A stretch of DNA of 64,000 bases from CAVXDY01 sp963760715 (GCA_963760715.1 CAVXDY010000007.1:496001-560000); one strand, 5' to 3'. Shown: positions 48,843-58,015, numbered from the stretch's first letter. Notes: generated by a model from the sequence alone, not told the origin. A program made the numbers and translations.

Positions 48843-49637
48843 GTGCCCACGACTCCCGCCACGGTGCGGACGGTGACCATCACCGACAGCACCGTCATCC
48901 CGGGCGAGCTGGTCGTCGCCGCCTCGACGAAGGTGGTCTGGCACAACCACGGGCACAACCGCCACACCGTCACGGCCGACGACGGCAGCTTCGGATCGGC
49001 GCCGCTCGTCACGGGCGGCCGGTTCACGATCAACGCCCCCGCGAGGCCTGGCGTCTACGGCTACCACTGCATCTTCCACTCCTACATCCGCGGAACGCTG
49101 ACGGTCTCGCCCGTGAGCCTCGCAACACCCGGCCCGGTGGACGTGGGCCGCACGGTCGCCCTGCGCGGGACCGTGCCCCGCGCGGCCGCCGGCTCGCCGG
49201 TGAGCGTCCAGCGCCGTGTTCCCGGGGCATGGGTCGCCGTTGCCGATACGACCGCCGGCGCGTCGGGGGCGTTCTCGGCGACCTCCCCCGCGCTTACGAC
49301 GCAGACCGTCTTCCGCGCGGTCGCCGCCGGCTCGGTGAGCCCCAGCGTGCGGGTGCTGGTGCGCCCGGTGGTCGCGGTGATCCGGCATGGCGCGCGGCTG
49401 ACGGTGCGCGTGCGGCCGGCGGTCTCCGGCGCGGCGGTCCACCTCGAGCGCCTCGACCGGGACGCGCACCGCTGGGGGCAAGTGGCGAGCGGGCGTCTGT
49501 CCGCGGGACGGGCCGGTTTCACCCTGAGGTCGCCTGGGGTCTACCGCGCGGAGGTCGGTGCACACGGCGGCCTGTCCGCGCGCGCCTCGAGGGCCATCGA
49601 ATTTCGATCGGGAGCGTCCCGACGTCGGGCACGGTGA
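48843..49637 (+). CDS. Plastocyanin-like copper protein, start uncertain
   Basis: A protein of at least 264 residues. The N-terminal 85 residues are cupredoxin-like: STKVVWHNHGHNRHTVTADD gives the first His ligand, and GVYGYHCIFHSYIRGTLTVS gives Cys and the second His. The axial Met of plastocyanins is replaced (SYIRG where HPxMxG is usual). The rest is two beta domains (VDVGRTVALRGTVPRAAAGS onward). The GTG at 48843 is the first start, but the same frame upstream encodes ALPGVALIALAAHPA from 48798, a signal-peptide-like stretch with no ordinary start codon. A CTG start or a small frameshift is likely. Confidence 0.75.
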   Translation: MPTTPATVRTVTITDSTVIPGELVVAASTKVVWHNHGHNRHTVTADDGSFGSAPLVTGGRFTINAPARPGVYGYHCIFHSYIRGTLTVSPVSLATPGPVDVGRTVALRGTVPRAAAGSPVSVQRRVPGAWVAVADTTAGASGAFSATSPALTTQTVFRAVAAGSVSPSVRVLVRPVVAVIRHGARLTVRVRPAVSGAAVHLERLDRDAHRWGQVASGRLSAGRAGFTLRSPGVYRAEVGAHGGLSARASRAIEFRSGASRRRAR

Positions 49638-49655
49638 TCGCGGTTCGGCCCCTCG

Positions 49656-50732
49656 CTATGCGGGTTCGCGCACCAGGGACGCCGTCGGCGCACCATGGCG
49701 GGAGACGACGGGTCCGTCCGCTCGTCCCGCGGATCCGGGACGCCACCGGAGGAGCTCGGCGAGGTCGGTGATGACGAGGTCCGCGCCGCCGGCGTGGAGC
49801 GCTTCCCCATGGCCGCCGCGGGCGACGCCGATCACGAGCCCGAACCCGGCCGCGCGCGCGGCGGAGATCCCGGCCGTGGTGGTCTCGAAGGCCGCGCTCC
49901 GGCCCGGCTGTACGTGGAGCCGGCGGCAGGCCGCGAGAAGGGTGTCGGGTGAGGGCTTCGGCTGGAGCCGGTCGGCGTCGAGGGTGGTGCCATCGACCTG
50001 CTCCTCGATGAGGCGGGCGAGCCCACCGCGCTCGAGGATCGCCCCGGTGTTCGCGCTCGGGGAGACGACCGCACGGTGCACGCCGAACATGCGGGCGGCC
50101 TCCAGGTAACTGCGCGAGCCCGCGAAGGCGGTCACGGTTCCGAGCCGCAGGCGGCGCTGCAGCCGCTCGTTCTTCCGGTTCGCGAGTCCGTGGACGGTGT
50201 GGGCGCCCGGCGGATCGTCCGGGCGCCCCTCGGGCAGGCGGATGCCTCGCCTCGCGAGGAACGCCCGCACGCCGTCGAGGCGCGGCCTCCCGGCGATCAG
50301 GAGCTCGTACTCGCGCCGTCGGTCGAAGGGCACGAACTCGTGGCGGTGGGATCCGGCGAGCTCGACGAGGAAGTCGTCCAGCGTGTCCGCCCACGCGGCC
50401 GCGTGGACGCCGGCGCTGTTGGTGAGGACACCGTCGAGGTCGAACACGCAGGCGATCACCTCGGCCGGCAGGCCGAGCACCCGCCTCGTGACCCTCGGAC
50501 CGTCGAGCCACTGCACCAGGACGCTCGTTCGGTGCACGTCGCGGGCGATGCCCTGGAGCAGCTTCGCGGCCTCTCCCCGTTGCTCGGCGAGGCGATGGCG
50601 ATGCACCTGCGCCTCCGACGCGCTCAGGTACTGACCGGCGGCGTCGAGGGCTCGCTCGGCCGCCTCGCACGCGACCCACCACCCGGCGGCGAGCGCGTCC
50701 AGATCGAGCGGCTCCCGTGTCGGCAACGGCAT
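49656..50732 (-). CDS. HAD-superfamily phosphatase/phosphoglucomutase-like protein
   Basis: A 358-residue protein. ATG 50732 gives MPLPTREPLDLDALAAGWWV; a longer frame to 50900 adds an Arg-rich stretch that overlaps the upstream gene. After a helical N-terminal region of about 90 residues, the HAD core begins with CVFDLDGVLTNSAGVHAAAW, which has the nucleophile Asp and acid/base Asp. GTVTAFAGSRSYLEAARMF, LDADRLQPKPSPDTLLAACR with the motif III Lys, and ISAARAAGFGLVIGVARGGH follow. It resembles beta-phosphoglucomutase-like proteins that accompany trehalose or maltose phosphorylases, but no phosphorylase is nearby. It is convergent with the cupredoxin gene. Confidence 0.85.
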   Translation of the reverse strand: MPLPTREPLDLDALAAGWWVACEAAERALDAAGQYLSASEAQVHRHRLAEQRGEAAKLLQGIARDVHRTSVLVQWLDGPRVTRRVLGLPAEVIACVFDLDGVLTNSAGVHAAAWADTLDDFLVELAGSHRHEFVPFDRRREYELLIAGRPRLDGVRAFLARRGIRLPEGRPDDPPGAHTVHGLANRKNERLQRRLRLGTVTAFAGSRSYLEAARMFGVHRAVVSPSANTGAILERGGLARLIEEQVDGTTLDADRLQPKPSPDTLLAACRRLHVQPGRSAAFETTTAGISAARAAGFGLVIGVARGGHGEALHAGGADLVITDLAELLRWRPGSAGRADGPVVSRHGAPTASLVREPA

Positions 50733-50844
50733 CTCGGTGGGCCTTCGTTCGAGCACCCATCGGACCGGGATCCTGGGGCTCCGTTGATATTGAGCGACGC
50801 CGCGCGGACCTGCAACGCCTGCCCCCTCGCGGGGCCGCCGTCGT

Positions 50845-51495
50845 CTACGGCGTGCCGGGAGCCGCGGCGGCGAGCCGGCGCGCGATCGCCGTGCGGGCAC
50901 GCTCGATCGGTTCCGCGCTCCGCATGACCACGAACTGCGCGTTGGCGAGGAACAGCGCCGCCTCGACCTCGAACCCGAGCTGCCCGGCGTCCTCCTCCGC
51001 GTCGATCGCCCCCTCCGCCTGGGCGTCGCGGACCGCCGTCTCGAGCCGACCGAGCCAGTCGCCGAGGAAGAGGACGAGACGATCGCGAACCGCTCCCGGT
51101 CGCATGTCCATCTCCGCCAGCACCGAGGCGAAGAAGCATCCGCCGGGGAAGGTGTCGATCTCCACGTAGCGCAGGTAGCCGTCCACGAGCCGGTGCAGGC
51201 GCTCGAGCCCGCTCGGCGCGTCCGAGGCGGGCTCGGTCACCTGGGCGGCGAAGATCGCGCTCGCCGACTCCACCGTCGCGAGCTGGAGCTCCTCCTTGGA
51301 GCCGAAGTGGGCGAACAGGCCGCTCTTGCTCATCCCCACCCGGTCGGCCAGCCGGCCGATCGAGAGTCCCTCGATGCCCTCCACCGTGGCCAGTCGTGCG
51401 GCCTCGTCGAGGATGGCCTTCCGGCTCGTCTCGCCTTCACTCCGCCGGGACCGTGCCGCCGGCCCCGGCGCCCCTGTGCCGCCTTTCACACTCAT
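50845..51495 (-). CDS. TetR-family transcriptional regulator
   Basis: A 216-residue repressor. The DNA-binding domain is SRKAILDEAARLATVEGIEG, LSIGRLADRVGMSKSGLFAH and FGSKEELQLATVESA, the usual TetR helix-turn-helix. The ligand domain follows, with a C-terminal GFEVEAALFLANAQFVVMRS. It is divergent from an FAD-linked oxidase gene; two copies of CTAGCACGAACG lie between them and are probably its operators. It is likely to repress the oxidase and itself until a substrate binds. Confidence 0.92.
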   Translation of the reverse strand: MSVKGGTGAPGPAARSRRSEGETSRKAILDEAARLATVEGIEGLSIGRLADRVGMSKSGLFAHFGSKEELQLATVESASAIFAAQVTEPASDAPSGLERLHRLVDGYLRYVEIDTFPGGCFFASVLAEMDMRPGAVRDRLVLFLGDWLGRLETAVRDAQAEGAIDAEEDAGQLGFEVEAALFLANAQFVVMRSAEPIERARTAIARRLAAAAPGTP

Positions 51496-51504
51496 GCTTG
51501 CAAT

Positions 51505-51553
51505 CTAGCACGAACGTTCGTATCTTAGCGGCCCTAGCACGAACGATCGTGCT
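51505..51553. promoter_or_regulatory. Twin TetR operators
   Basis: CTAGCACGAACG followed by TTCGT (51505-51521) and CTAGCACGAACG followed by ATCGTGCT (51534-51553) are two copies of one site, 29 bases apart. The first contains the perfect palindrome ACGAACGTTCGT (51510-51521). The second contains AGCACGA-N4-TCGTGCT (51536-51553). They fill the middle of the divergent TetR/oxidase intergenic region. Confidence 0.65.
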
Positions 51554-51613
51554 GCCAAACCGGCGCGTGCCGAGGCTCACGCCGGTCATCTCACGAGCTG
51601 AGGAGCGAATGTC

Positions 51614-52978
51614 ATGAGCACCACCCTGGACGACACGCTCGTCCGAGACCTCACCGAGCGGGTCTCCGGGCCCGTCCTCGCACCGCACCAGCCGGGCTAC
51701 GACGAGGCCCGCGCCCTCTACAACGGCCTCGTCGACCGCCGGCCCGCGCTCATCGTCCGTGCCCGGACGCCGCAGGACGTCGCCGCCGCGCTGGCCCTCG
51801 CGCGCCGCGCGGGGCTCGAGGTGTCGGTGCGCGGCGGCGGCCACAACGTCGCCGGCCGCGCCGTCGCCGAGGGCGGGGTGATGATCAGCCTCGCCGACAT
51901 GAAGGCGATCGCGGTCGATCCCGAGCGCGCCACCGCCACGGCGGGGGGCGGCGTGACCTGGGGCGAGCTCAACGCCGCCGCCGGCGCGCACGGCCTGGCC
52001 GTGACCGGGGGCGTGGTCTCCACGACCGGCATCGCCGGCTACACCCTGGGCGGCGGGCTGGGCTGGCTGATGGCGAGGTACGGGCTCGCGTCCGACAACC
52101 TGCTCGCCGTCGAGCTGGTCACGGCGGCCGGCGAGGTGCTCGAGGTCGACGCCTCCTCGCACCCGGACCTGTTCTGGGCGTTGCGCGGCGGCGGCGGCAA
52201 CTTCGGCGTCGCCACCTCGTTCACGTACCGCGTGCACCCCGTGGGAACGGTCACCGGGGGGCTGATCGCCCACCCGCTCGACGCCGCCCCCGAGCTGCTG
52301 CGCTTCTACCGCGACGCGATCGCCGACGCGTCCGACGACATGAGCGTCTTCGCCGGCCTCGTGCAGGCACCGGACGGCTCCGGCGCGAAGCTCGCCGCCC
52401 TCGTGGTCTTCCACGCCGGAGACCCGGACACCGCGCAGCGCGAGCTGGCGCCGTTCACGACCTGGGGATCGCCCCTGATGGCCGAGGTCGGGGCCATGCC
52501 GTACCCGGCGATGAACACCATGCTCGACGGCGGGTACCCCGACGGGGCGTTCAACTACTGGCTCTCGAGCTTCACCCGTGGGCTGCCCGACGCCCTCATC
52601 GACACCGCCGTCGAGCGGTTCGCCTCCGTCCCCTCTCCGATGACGGCCCTCCTGTTCGAGCACTTTCACGGCGCGGTGACCCGCATCGCTCCCACGGAGA
52701 CCGCCGTCCCCCACCGCGAGCCGGGCTGGAACCTCCTGCTCCCCTCGGTCTGGACGGACCCGGCCACGAGCGACGCCAACATCCGCTGGACGCGCGAGAC
52801 CTTCGCCGCCCTCCGGCCCCACTTCTCGGCCCGCCGCTGGATGAACTACCTGGGCGACGACCAGGGCGACGACGCCATCCGCGACGCCTACGGCCCCAAC
52901 TACGAGCGGCTTCGCGTCGTCAAGCGCCGCTACGACCCGGACAACGTCTTCCACCTCAACCACAACATCGCGCCGTAG
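51614..52978 (+). CDS. FAD-linked oxidase (BBE/PCMH type)
   Basis: A 454-residue oxidoreductase with an N-terminal PCMH FAD-binding domain and C-terminal BBE segment. VSVRGGGHNVAGRAVAEGG near residue 71 carries His77, the covalent FAD attachment site. The second, Cys, attachment site of bicovalent members is absent (GVVSTTGIAGYTLGGGLGWL has Ser/Thr). DLFWALRGGGGNFGVATSFT and the final YDPDNVFHLNHNI are family hallmarks. These enzymes oxidise alcohols, sugars or alkaloid-like substrates with oxygen. It starts at ATG 51614 and is controlled by the divergent TetR gene. Confidence 0.93.
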   Translation: MSTTLDDTLVRDLTERVSGPVLAPHQPGYDEARALYNGLVDRRPALIVRARTPQDVAAALALARRAGLEVSVRGGGHNVAGRAVAEGGVMISLADMKAIAVDPERATATAGGGVTWGELNAAAGAHGLAVTGGVVSTTGIAGYTLGGGLGWLMARYGLASDNLLAVELVTAAGEVLEVDASSHPDLFWALRGGGGNFGVATSFTYRVHPVGTVTGGLIAHPLDAAPELLRFYRDAIADASDDMSVFAGLVQAPDGSGAKLAALVVFHAGDPDTAQRELAPFTTWGSPLMAEVGAMPYPAMNTMLDGGYPDGAFNYWLSSFTRGLPDALIDTAVERFASVPSPMTALLFEHFHGAVTRIAPTETAVPHREPGWNLLLPSVWTDPATSDANIRWTRETFAALRPHFSARRWMNYLGDDQGDDAIRDAYGPNYERLRVVKRRYDPDNVFHLNHNIAP

Positions 52979-52995
52979 GCCCGAGCGCGACGGCG

Positions 52996-53023
52996 GCGGC
53001 CGCCCCACCCTCGGGGCGGCCGC
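52996..53023 (+). terminator. Hairpin terminator after the FAD-linked oxidase
   Basis: GCGGCCGCCCC (52996-53006) and GGGGCGGCCGC (53013-53023) form a perfect 11 bp stem with a six-base loop, 17 bases after the stop codon. Confidence 0.7.
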
Positions 53024-53034
53024 ACCCGGCGCGC

Positions 53035-54492
53035 ATGGCGAATCGCCGTTCGTGCTCCACCCTTCCGGCGATGACGCGGCGGACCACGGCCGGCCTCACC
53101 CCCTCTCGCCGGCGCGGATCCGTGTGGGCCGGCGTCGCGGTGGGGGTCGCGCTGGCCGTGGCGGCCGGCATCGTGGTCCACGATCGCGGCGGACCGGGTG
53201 GGGGCACCGCGGCCCGGCCGGCCGGCATCCACCTCATCCGCCACGTCGTCGTCGTGATGCAGGAGAACCGCTCCTTCGACAGCTACTTCGGCACCTACCC
53301 GGGGGCCGACGGCATCCCCATGCGCCACGGCCGCCCGTCCGTCTGCGTGCCGGACCCGGCCCACGGCGGATGCCGTCGCCCGTACCACGACGGCGACCAG
53401 GTCCAGGGCGGCGGCCCCCATTCGCTCACGGACGCCCTCCGAGATATCCACGGCGGTCGCATGGACGGCTTCATCGCCAGCGCCGAGCGCGCCCGCACCC
53501 TCTGCCGCGGCGGTCTGGACACCGGGTGCGCGCCCAACGAACCCGACGTCATGGCCTACCACGACGCCCGCGAGATCCCGAACTACTGGACCTACGCGCA
53601 CCGCTTCGTGCTCCAGGACCACATGTTCGAGCCGCTCGCGTCCTGGAGCCTGCCCTCTCACCTGTTCCTCGTCTCGGAATGGTCGGCCCGGTGCCGGCGA
53701 TCCGGTCATCCGGACACCTGCGTCAACGCTCCCGAGCATCCTCAGCTCTCGTCGCGACCGGGCGGACCCCACTACGCCTGGACCGACCTCACCTGGCTCA
53801 TGCACCGCGACGGGGTGAGCTGGGGCTACTACGTGGAGAAGGGAGCCGAGCCGGACTGCCGCGCCGACGAGCTGACGTGCCGGCCTCACCCGCAGAACGC
53901 CGCCACGCCGGGGATCTGGAACCCGCTGCCGCGCTTCGACACGGTGCGCGACGACCGCCAGCAGCGCAACGTCCGCGACCTGTCCTCGTTCTTCGCCGAG
54001 GCCAGGGCGGGCGCGCTGCCGGCGGTGAGCTGGGTGGTGCCCGACGACGCCCACAGCGAGCACCCCCCCGCGCCCATCAGCGCCGGCCAGGCCCATGTGA
54101 CCCGCGTCGTCAACGCGGTCATGCGCTCCCGCGATTGGGGCAGCACGGCGATCTTCGTGGCCTGGGACGACTGGGGCGGCTTCTACGACCACGTGGCGCC
54201 GCCGCGCGTCGATCGCAACGGCTACGGGCTGCGTGTTCCGGGCCTGGTCATCAGCCCCTACGCCCGGGCCGGGTACATCGACCACCAGACGCTCAGCTTC
54301 GACGCCTACGCGAAGTTCATCGAGGACGACTTCCTCGGCGGACAGCGCCTGGACCCCCGTGACGACGGGCGCCCCGATCCCCGCCCGAGCGTCCGCGAGA
54401 CCGTGCCGCAACTCGGGGACCTGCGGGCCGATTTCAACTTCTCGAAGCCGCCGCGGCCCCCGATGCTCCTGGCGCCCTACCCGCGCTCGTGA
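53035..54492 (+). CDS. Phospholipase C / acid phosphatase-type phosphoesterase
   Basis: A protein of up to 485 residues with an N-terminal membrane or signal segment (VWAGVAVGVALAVAAGIVVH). ATG 53071 is an alternative start, giving MTRRTTAGLTPSRRRGSVWA. The enzyme core has VVVVMQENRSFDSYFGTYPG, with the catalytic Glu/Asn of the phospholipase C superfamily. WVVPDDAHSEHPPAPISAGQ and TAIFVAWDDWGGFYDHVAPP give the metal-binding Asp and His. It cleaves phospholipids or phosphate monoesters outside the cell. It converges with the propeller protein, with only 13 bases between the stops. Confidence 0.92.
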   Translation: MANRRSCSTLPAMTRRTTAGLTPSRRRGSVWAGVAVGVALAVAAGIVVHDRGGPGGGTAARPAGIHLIRHVVVVMQENRSFDSYFGTYPGADGIPMRHGRPSVCVPDPAHGGCRRPYHDGDQVQGGGPHSLTDALRDIHGGRMDGFIASAERARTLCRGGLDTGCAPNEPDVMAYHDAREIPNYWTYAHRFVLQDHMFEPLASWSLPSHLFLVSEWSARCRRSGHPDTCVNAPEHPQLSSRPGGPHYAWTDLTWLMHRDGVSWGYYVEKGAEPDCRADELTCRPHPQNAATPGIWNPLPRFDTVRDDRQQRNVRDLSSFFAEARAGALPAVSWVVPDDAHSEHPPAPISAGQAHVTRVVNAVMRSRDWGSTAIFVAWDDWGGFYDHVAPPRVDRNGYGLRVPGLVISPYARAGYIDHQTLSFDAYAKFIEDDFLGGQRLDPRDDGRPDPRPSVRETVPQLGDLRADFNFSKPPRPPMLLAPYPRS

Positions 54493-54505
54493 CCCGTCGC
54501 GGCGC

Positions 54506-56665
54506 CTACCGCAGGATCCCCGTGTGGCCGAGCGAGTACCGCCCCGGCTGCGGCCACACCGCCAGCCCGTGGGGGCCGCTCCCCACGGGGATCTTCGCGA
54601 GCAGGCGCCCGTCGCGCGTGTCGATGGCGTACACGACCCCGTCCTGGCGCCCGCTCAGCCAGAGCACCCGTCCGTCCGGCGAGACGCCGCCCATGTCGGG
54701 GCTGCCCCCGCCCGGGATGGTCCAGGTCCGGGTGATCCGGCCGGTGGCGAAGGAGACCACGGAGACCGTCCCCGCGCCCCGGTTCGAGACGTAGAGGAAC
54801 CGCGCGTCGCGGCTCGGATAGAGCCCGTGCGCACCCCTGCCCGTCGCGAGGAACCCCATCGTCCGCAGATGGGCGCCGTCCACCTTCCAGATCCCGTCGG
54901 CCATCATGTCGGCGACGTAGAAGACACGCCCGTCGGGGCTCAGCTTGACGTCCTGCGGCATGTTCGAGCTCGTGCCGAGCGTGAGGGTCCCGACCACGCG
55001 CCGGTGCACGAGGTCGACCTTGACGACCTGACCCGAGAACTCGCAGCTGGCGATGAGATACGTGCCGTCGGCGGAGAAGTCCATGTGATCCACGCCCCGG
55101 CACGGGACCGGAAGCTGCTGCTGCAGCTTCATGGTGTGGGGATCGCGGAAGTCCAGCCGCGCGTTGCGCTCCGCCACGATGATGGCCGACCGTCCGTCCG
55201 GGGTGAAGTACATGTTGTACGGGTCGTCCACGGCGATCGGCGCGCCCGGGTGGCCGGTCCGCGGATCGATCGGCGTCAGGCTGTTGCCGGTGTCGTTGGT
55301 GACGTAGAGGGTCGTGAGGTCCCACGACGGCACGACATGCTGAGGAAGGCCGCCGACGGCGAAGTGGTCGATCACGCGGTAGGTGCGCGGATCGATCACG
55401 TCGACCGTGTCGCTCTCGCTGTTGGGGACGTAGATCCGGTAGGGAACGCCCCGGACGGCCGGGCTCATGTCGCCGGGCCCGTCGTATGCGTAGACGTTGC
55501 CCGGGGGAGTGGGCGCGAATGGGCTCGCGCTCGGATTCGAGGCCGAGCGGTGGGGCGTCGGGCGCGCCGAGGCCGCGGGCGCCAGGCTCGCGATCGTCGC
55601 CACCGTCCCGCCGGGGGAGCGGCCGCCGACCAGCATGATGCGCCGGGTCAGGCCCACGGCGGCGAGATCGGACAGCGGCGTGGACAGGGAGCCCGCCGCG
55701 GCGACGCGGCGTCCCGCCGGGTCCACGGCCAGGATGCGGCGCACCGGGGTGCCGGGCGCGCTCCCGCGACCTCCGATCACGTAGGCGACGTCGCCGATCG
55801 AGGCGGCCGCGGCGTGCGTCGTCGGCGCGGGGAGACGGCCCACGACCGCGACGCGCCCCGTGGCGGGGTCGAACTGCTGCACCAGCGCCGTCGCGCCGCC
55901 GTCGGGGGTGCTCCCCCCGGCGATGACGATCCGGCCGGCCGCCGCCGTGACCGCGGCGTATCGGAGGGCGGTCGGCAGGTGGCCCACGACCCGGGCCGGG
56001 CCCCCCGGAGCCCACGCGACGATGGTGTCGAGCCACGACGAGCCGTCGTATCCCCCCACGATGTAGGCGGTGCCACCGATCGCGGCCCCCGCCTGGTCCG
56101 AGCTCGGGGCCGGGAGGGTCCCGACGCGGCTGGTGGCTCCGGTATGGGGGTCAACCCTCAGGATCTGATCGAGCTGCCGCACTCCGTCGCCCCCTCCGAA
56201 GAGGTACAGCGCCCCGCCGATCGCCGCCGCCGCCGCGTCGTGGAGGGGGACGGGCAGCCGCCCCAGCACCCGCTCCCGTCCGCCCGCCACCGCGATGACG
56301 TCGGCCCGCGAGGTGTCCGCGGCCGTGAGCCCCGCGGCCAGCACGACGCGCGCCGGTCCCACGGCCGCTCCGGCGGCGTCCTGCACCGGCGAGTTGAGGG
56401 CGCCCAGCGGCGTGGAGCTCAGGTGGGCCGGGAACGTGGGGGCGGGAGGCTGCTCCGCCACGGTGGCCGTCCTCGCGGTCGCGCCGCCGGAGCCGGCCGC
56501 CGGAGCGGGCCTCGGGCCCGCAGACGACCCGCCGGACATGAGCGCCCAGGACCCGAGGGCCGCGATCGCCGCGACCGCCACGACCGCGGCGGCGATCCGG
56601 CGCCGGCGCCGGCGCCGGCGGCGCCACGCGGCCGCCCGACGAGCCCGGCGATCCGGAGGGTTCAT
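54506..56665 (-). CDS. Membrane-anchored double beta-propeller protein (Kelch plus YncE)
   Basis: A 719-residue protein. A basic N-terminus with nine consecutive Arg precedes a membrane anchor (IAAAVVAVAAIAALGSWALM). Residues about 75-375 are Kelch-like repeats: AAAAAIGGALYLFGGGDGV, QAGAAIGGTAYIVGGYDGSS and HAAAASIGDVAYVIGGRGSA recur at about 45-50-residue spacing. Residues about 410-715 form a YncE/40-residue YVTN propeller: YRIYVPNSESDTVDVIDPRT, TTLYVTNDTGNSLTPIDPRT and RFLYVSNRGAGTVSVVSFAT. It probably lies on the outer face and binds or scaffolds protein or polymer. It is convergent with the phosphoesterase. Confidence 0.85.
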   Translation of the reverse strand: MNPPDRRARRAAAWRRRRRRRRRIAAAVVAVAAIAALGSWALMSGGSSAGPRPAPAAGSGGATARTATVAEQPPAPTFPAHLSSTPLGALNSPVQDAAGAAVGPARVVLAAGLTAADTSRADVIAVAGGRERVLGRLPVPLHDAAAAAIGGALYLFGGGDGVRQLDQILRVDPHTGATSRVGTLPAPSSDQAGAAIGGTAYIVGGYDGSSWLDTIVAWAPGGPARVVGHLPTALRYAAVTAAAGRIVIAGGSTPDGGATALVQQFDPATGRVAVVGRLPAPTTHAAAASIGDVAYVIGGRGSAPGTPVRRILAVDPAGRRVAAAGSLSTPLSDLAAVGLTRRIMLVGGRSPGGTVATIASLAPAASARPTPHRSASNPSASPFAPTPPGNVYAYDGPGDMSPAVRGVPYRIYVPNSESDTVDVIDPRTYRVIDHFAVGGLPQHVVPSWDLTTLYVTNDTGNSLTPIDPRTGHPGAPIAVDDPYNMYFTPDGRSAIIVAERNARLDFRDPHTMKLQQQLPVPCRGVDHMDFSADGTYLIASCEFSGQVVKVDLVHRRVVGTLTLGTSSNMPQDVKLSPDGRVFYVADMMADGIWKVDGAHLRTMGFLATGRGAHGLYPSRDARFLYVSNRGAGTVSVVSFATGRITRTWTIPGGGSPDMGGVSPDGRVLWLSGRQDGVVYAIDTRDGRLLAKIPVGSGPHGLAVWPQPGRYSLGHTGILR

Positions 56666-56702
56666 CGGAGCGACGGGGGACGCGAGAGGAGAACCGCGCG
56701 GG

Positions 56703-57665
56703 TCAGCGGCCGCCCGCCGCCGCCGGGGCCTCCGCCAGGCCGACCGGGCTGAGCCGATGCTCGATCACGCTCCCCGCTCCGGTGACCGCGAGGGCCGCCA
56801 GGCCGGCCAGGACGTCCGCGACGAGCACGGCCGCCTGCATGCCGATGCCGAAGGCGAGCGCCGTGCCCGTGGAGGCGGCGCCCGCGAGGACGACGACGAT
56901 CAGGCCCTGCTGGGCACCGGCCCCGTTCGGGGTGACCGGCACGAGGCTCGCGAGAACCTGCGCGAGCACGACGAGCATGACCAGGCCCGGCGTCGGGGTG
57001 AGGCCGAACGCCGCGAGGAAGCAGGCGATGGACGCCAGCCGAAGGGCCCAGGCCGCGCACTGACCGAGCAGCGCGGCCCGCAGGTCGCGGCCCTCCCCGA
57101 GGATCCTCATGCCCTGGCGCAGTCGGGCCAACGCCTCGGCCGCGCGCCGCCTCACGCGGGGGAGGGCCAGCACCGCGATGAGGGCGAGCGCCCCTGCGGC
57201 CGCCACCCCGGCCATCCACCCGCCCGGAGTGATCATCCACGCGGGCACGGTGAGGGTGGTTCCGCCCATCGCGCCCGGAAGGAGGCCGGTCGCGCCGGCC
57301 ACCGCGAAGAGAAGGAGCATCGGCGGGAGGCCGAGCAGGGACTCGGCGACCATGGTTCCGGCGAGTGCCTCGTAGGTCGCCTCCGGTATGAGGCGACGCG
57401 CGAGCACGACCCGGGTCGCGAGGCCCGCCTTCGCCGGCAGCACCGCGTTCGCGGCGGTCCCGGCCAGATAGGGCGTCAGGGCGTCGCGGGCGCGGATCTC
57501 CACACCGGGCAGGGCCGCTCGGAGGATCCGCAGCCACACCCCGCCCAGGGTGGCCAGCTTGAGGAACTGGAAGGCGACGCCGAGCGCCAGGGGAACCAGG
57601 CTGACGGCCGCCAGATGGCCGGCGATCGGCCGGAGAGCCTCGAGTGGCGCCAGGACCTCAACCAT
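56703..57665 (-). CDS. Lysylphosphatidylglycerol synthase-TM / AglD-like membrane protein
   Basis: A 320-residue integral membrane protein with about eight helices. Family marks are ALGVAFQFLKLATLGGVWLR, YLAGTAANAVLPAKAGLATR, VVLARRLIPEATYEALAGTM and VLASLVPVTPNGAGAQQGLI. The pattern of NAVLPAKAG and PVTPNGAGxQ is typical of UPF0104/LPG_synthase_TM proteins, the flippase part of MprF and of AglD-like proteins. It may move an aminoacyl or glycosyl lipid across the membrane. No synthetase domain is attached. It starts at ATG 57665. Confidence 0.82.
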   Translation of the reverse strand: MVEVLAPLEALRPIAGHLAAVSLVPLALGVAFQFLKLATLGGVWLRILRAALPGVEIRARDALTPYLAGTAANAVLPAKAGLATRVVLARRLIPEATYEALAGTMVAESLLGLPPMLLLFAVAGATGLLPGAMGGTTLTVPAWMITPGGWMAGVAAAGALALIAVLALPRVRRRAAEALARLRQGMRILGEGRDLRAALLGQCAAWALRLASIACFLAAFGLTPTPGLVMLVVLAQVLASLVPVTPNGAGAQQGLIVVVLAGAASTGTALAFGIGMQAAVLVADVLAGLAALAVTGAGSVIEHRLSPVGLAEAPAAAGGR

Positions 57666-57804
57666 TCGGGGGTAGCGGGGCTACGACTCGCCTCCTTCCC
57701 GAGGCCCACGGCCTCGTGACATCGAGACTAGGTTCGGGCGATGAGACCGCCATGAGAGGGGCGGGTTCGCGGCCGAGCGCCCGCCGGGCGCACCGGCCCC
57801 CCGC

Positions 57805-58014
57805 TCAGCTCGCCGGCCGTCGCTCGAGGGCGAGGGCGAGCTTGGGGCACATCGAGACCGCGCGGCGGGCGTCGCGCTCGAGCGATGGGGGCACCGCGCG
57901 GCCATCGATGATCGGGTAGCCCCAGCGGTCCATCGCGATCAGCTCCGGCAGCAGCTCGTGGCAGTTGCCGTGCCCGTCGCAGGCGATCGGGTTGACGCGC
58001 AGGTGCGACGTCAT
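57805..58014 (-). CDS. Ferredoxin, 3Fe-4S type
   Basis: A 69-residue ferredoxin with ATG at 58014. LRVNPIACDGHGNCHELLPE holds the first two cluster Cys, and AVSMCPKLALALE the third with its Pro. Asp or Gly replaces the middle Cys, as in 3Fe-4S ferredoxins that serve cytochrome P450s and oxygenases. It lies just after the NuoF-like gene (start two bases after its stop), so the two are probably redox partners in the same operon. Confidence 0.9.
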   Translation of the reverse strand: MTSHLRVNPIACDGHGNCHELLPELIAMDRWGYPIIDGRAVPPSLERDARRAVSMCPKLALALERRPAS

Positions 58015-58015
58015 C

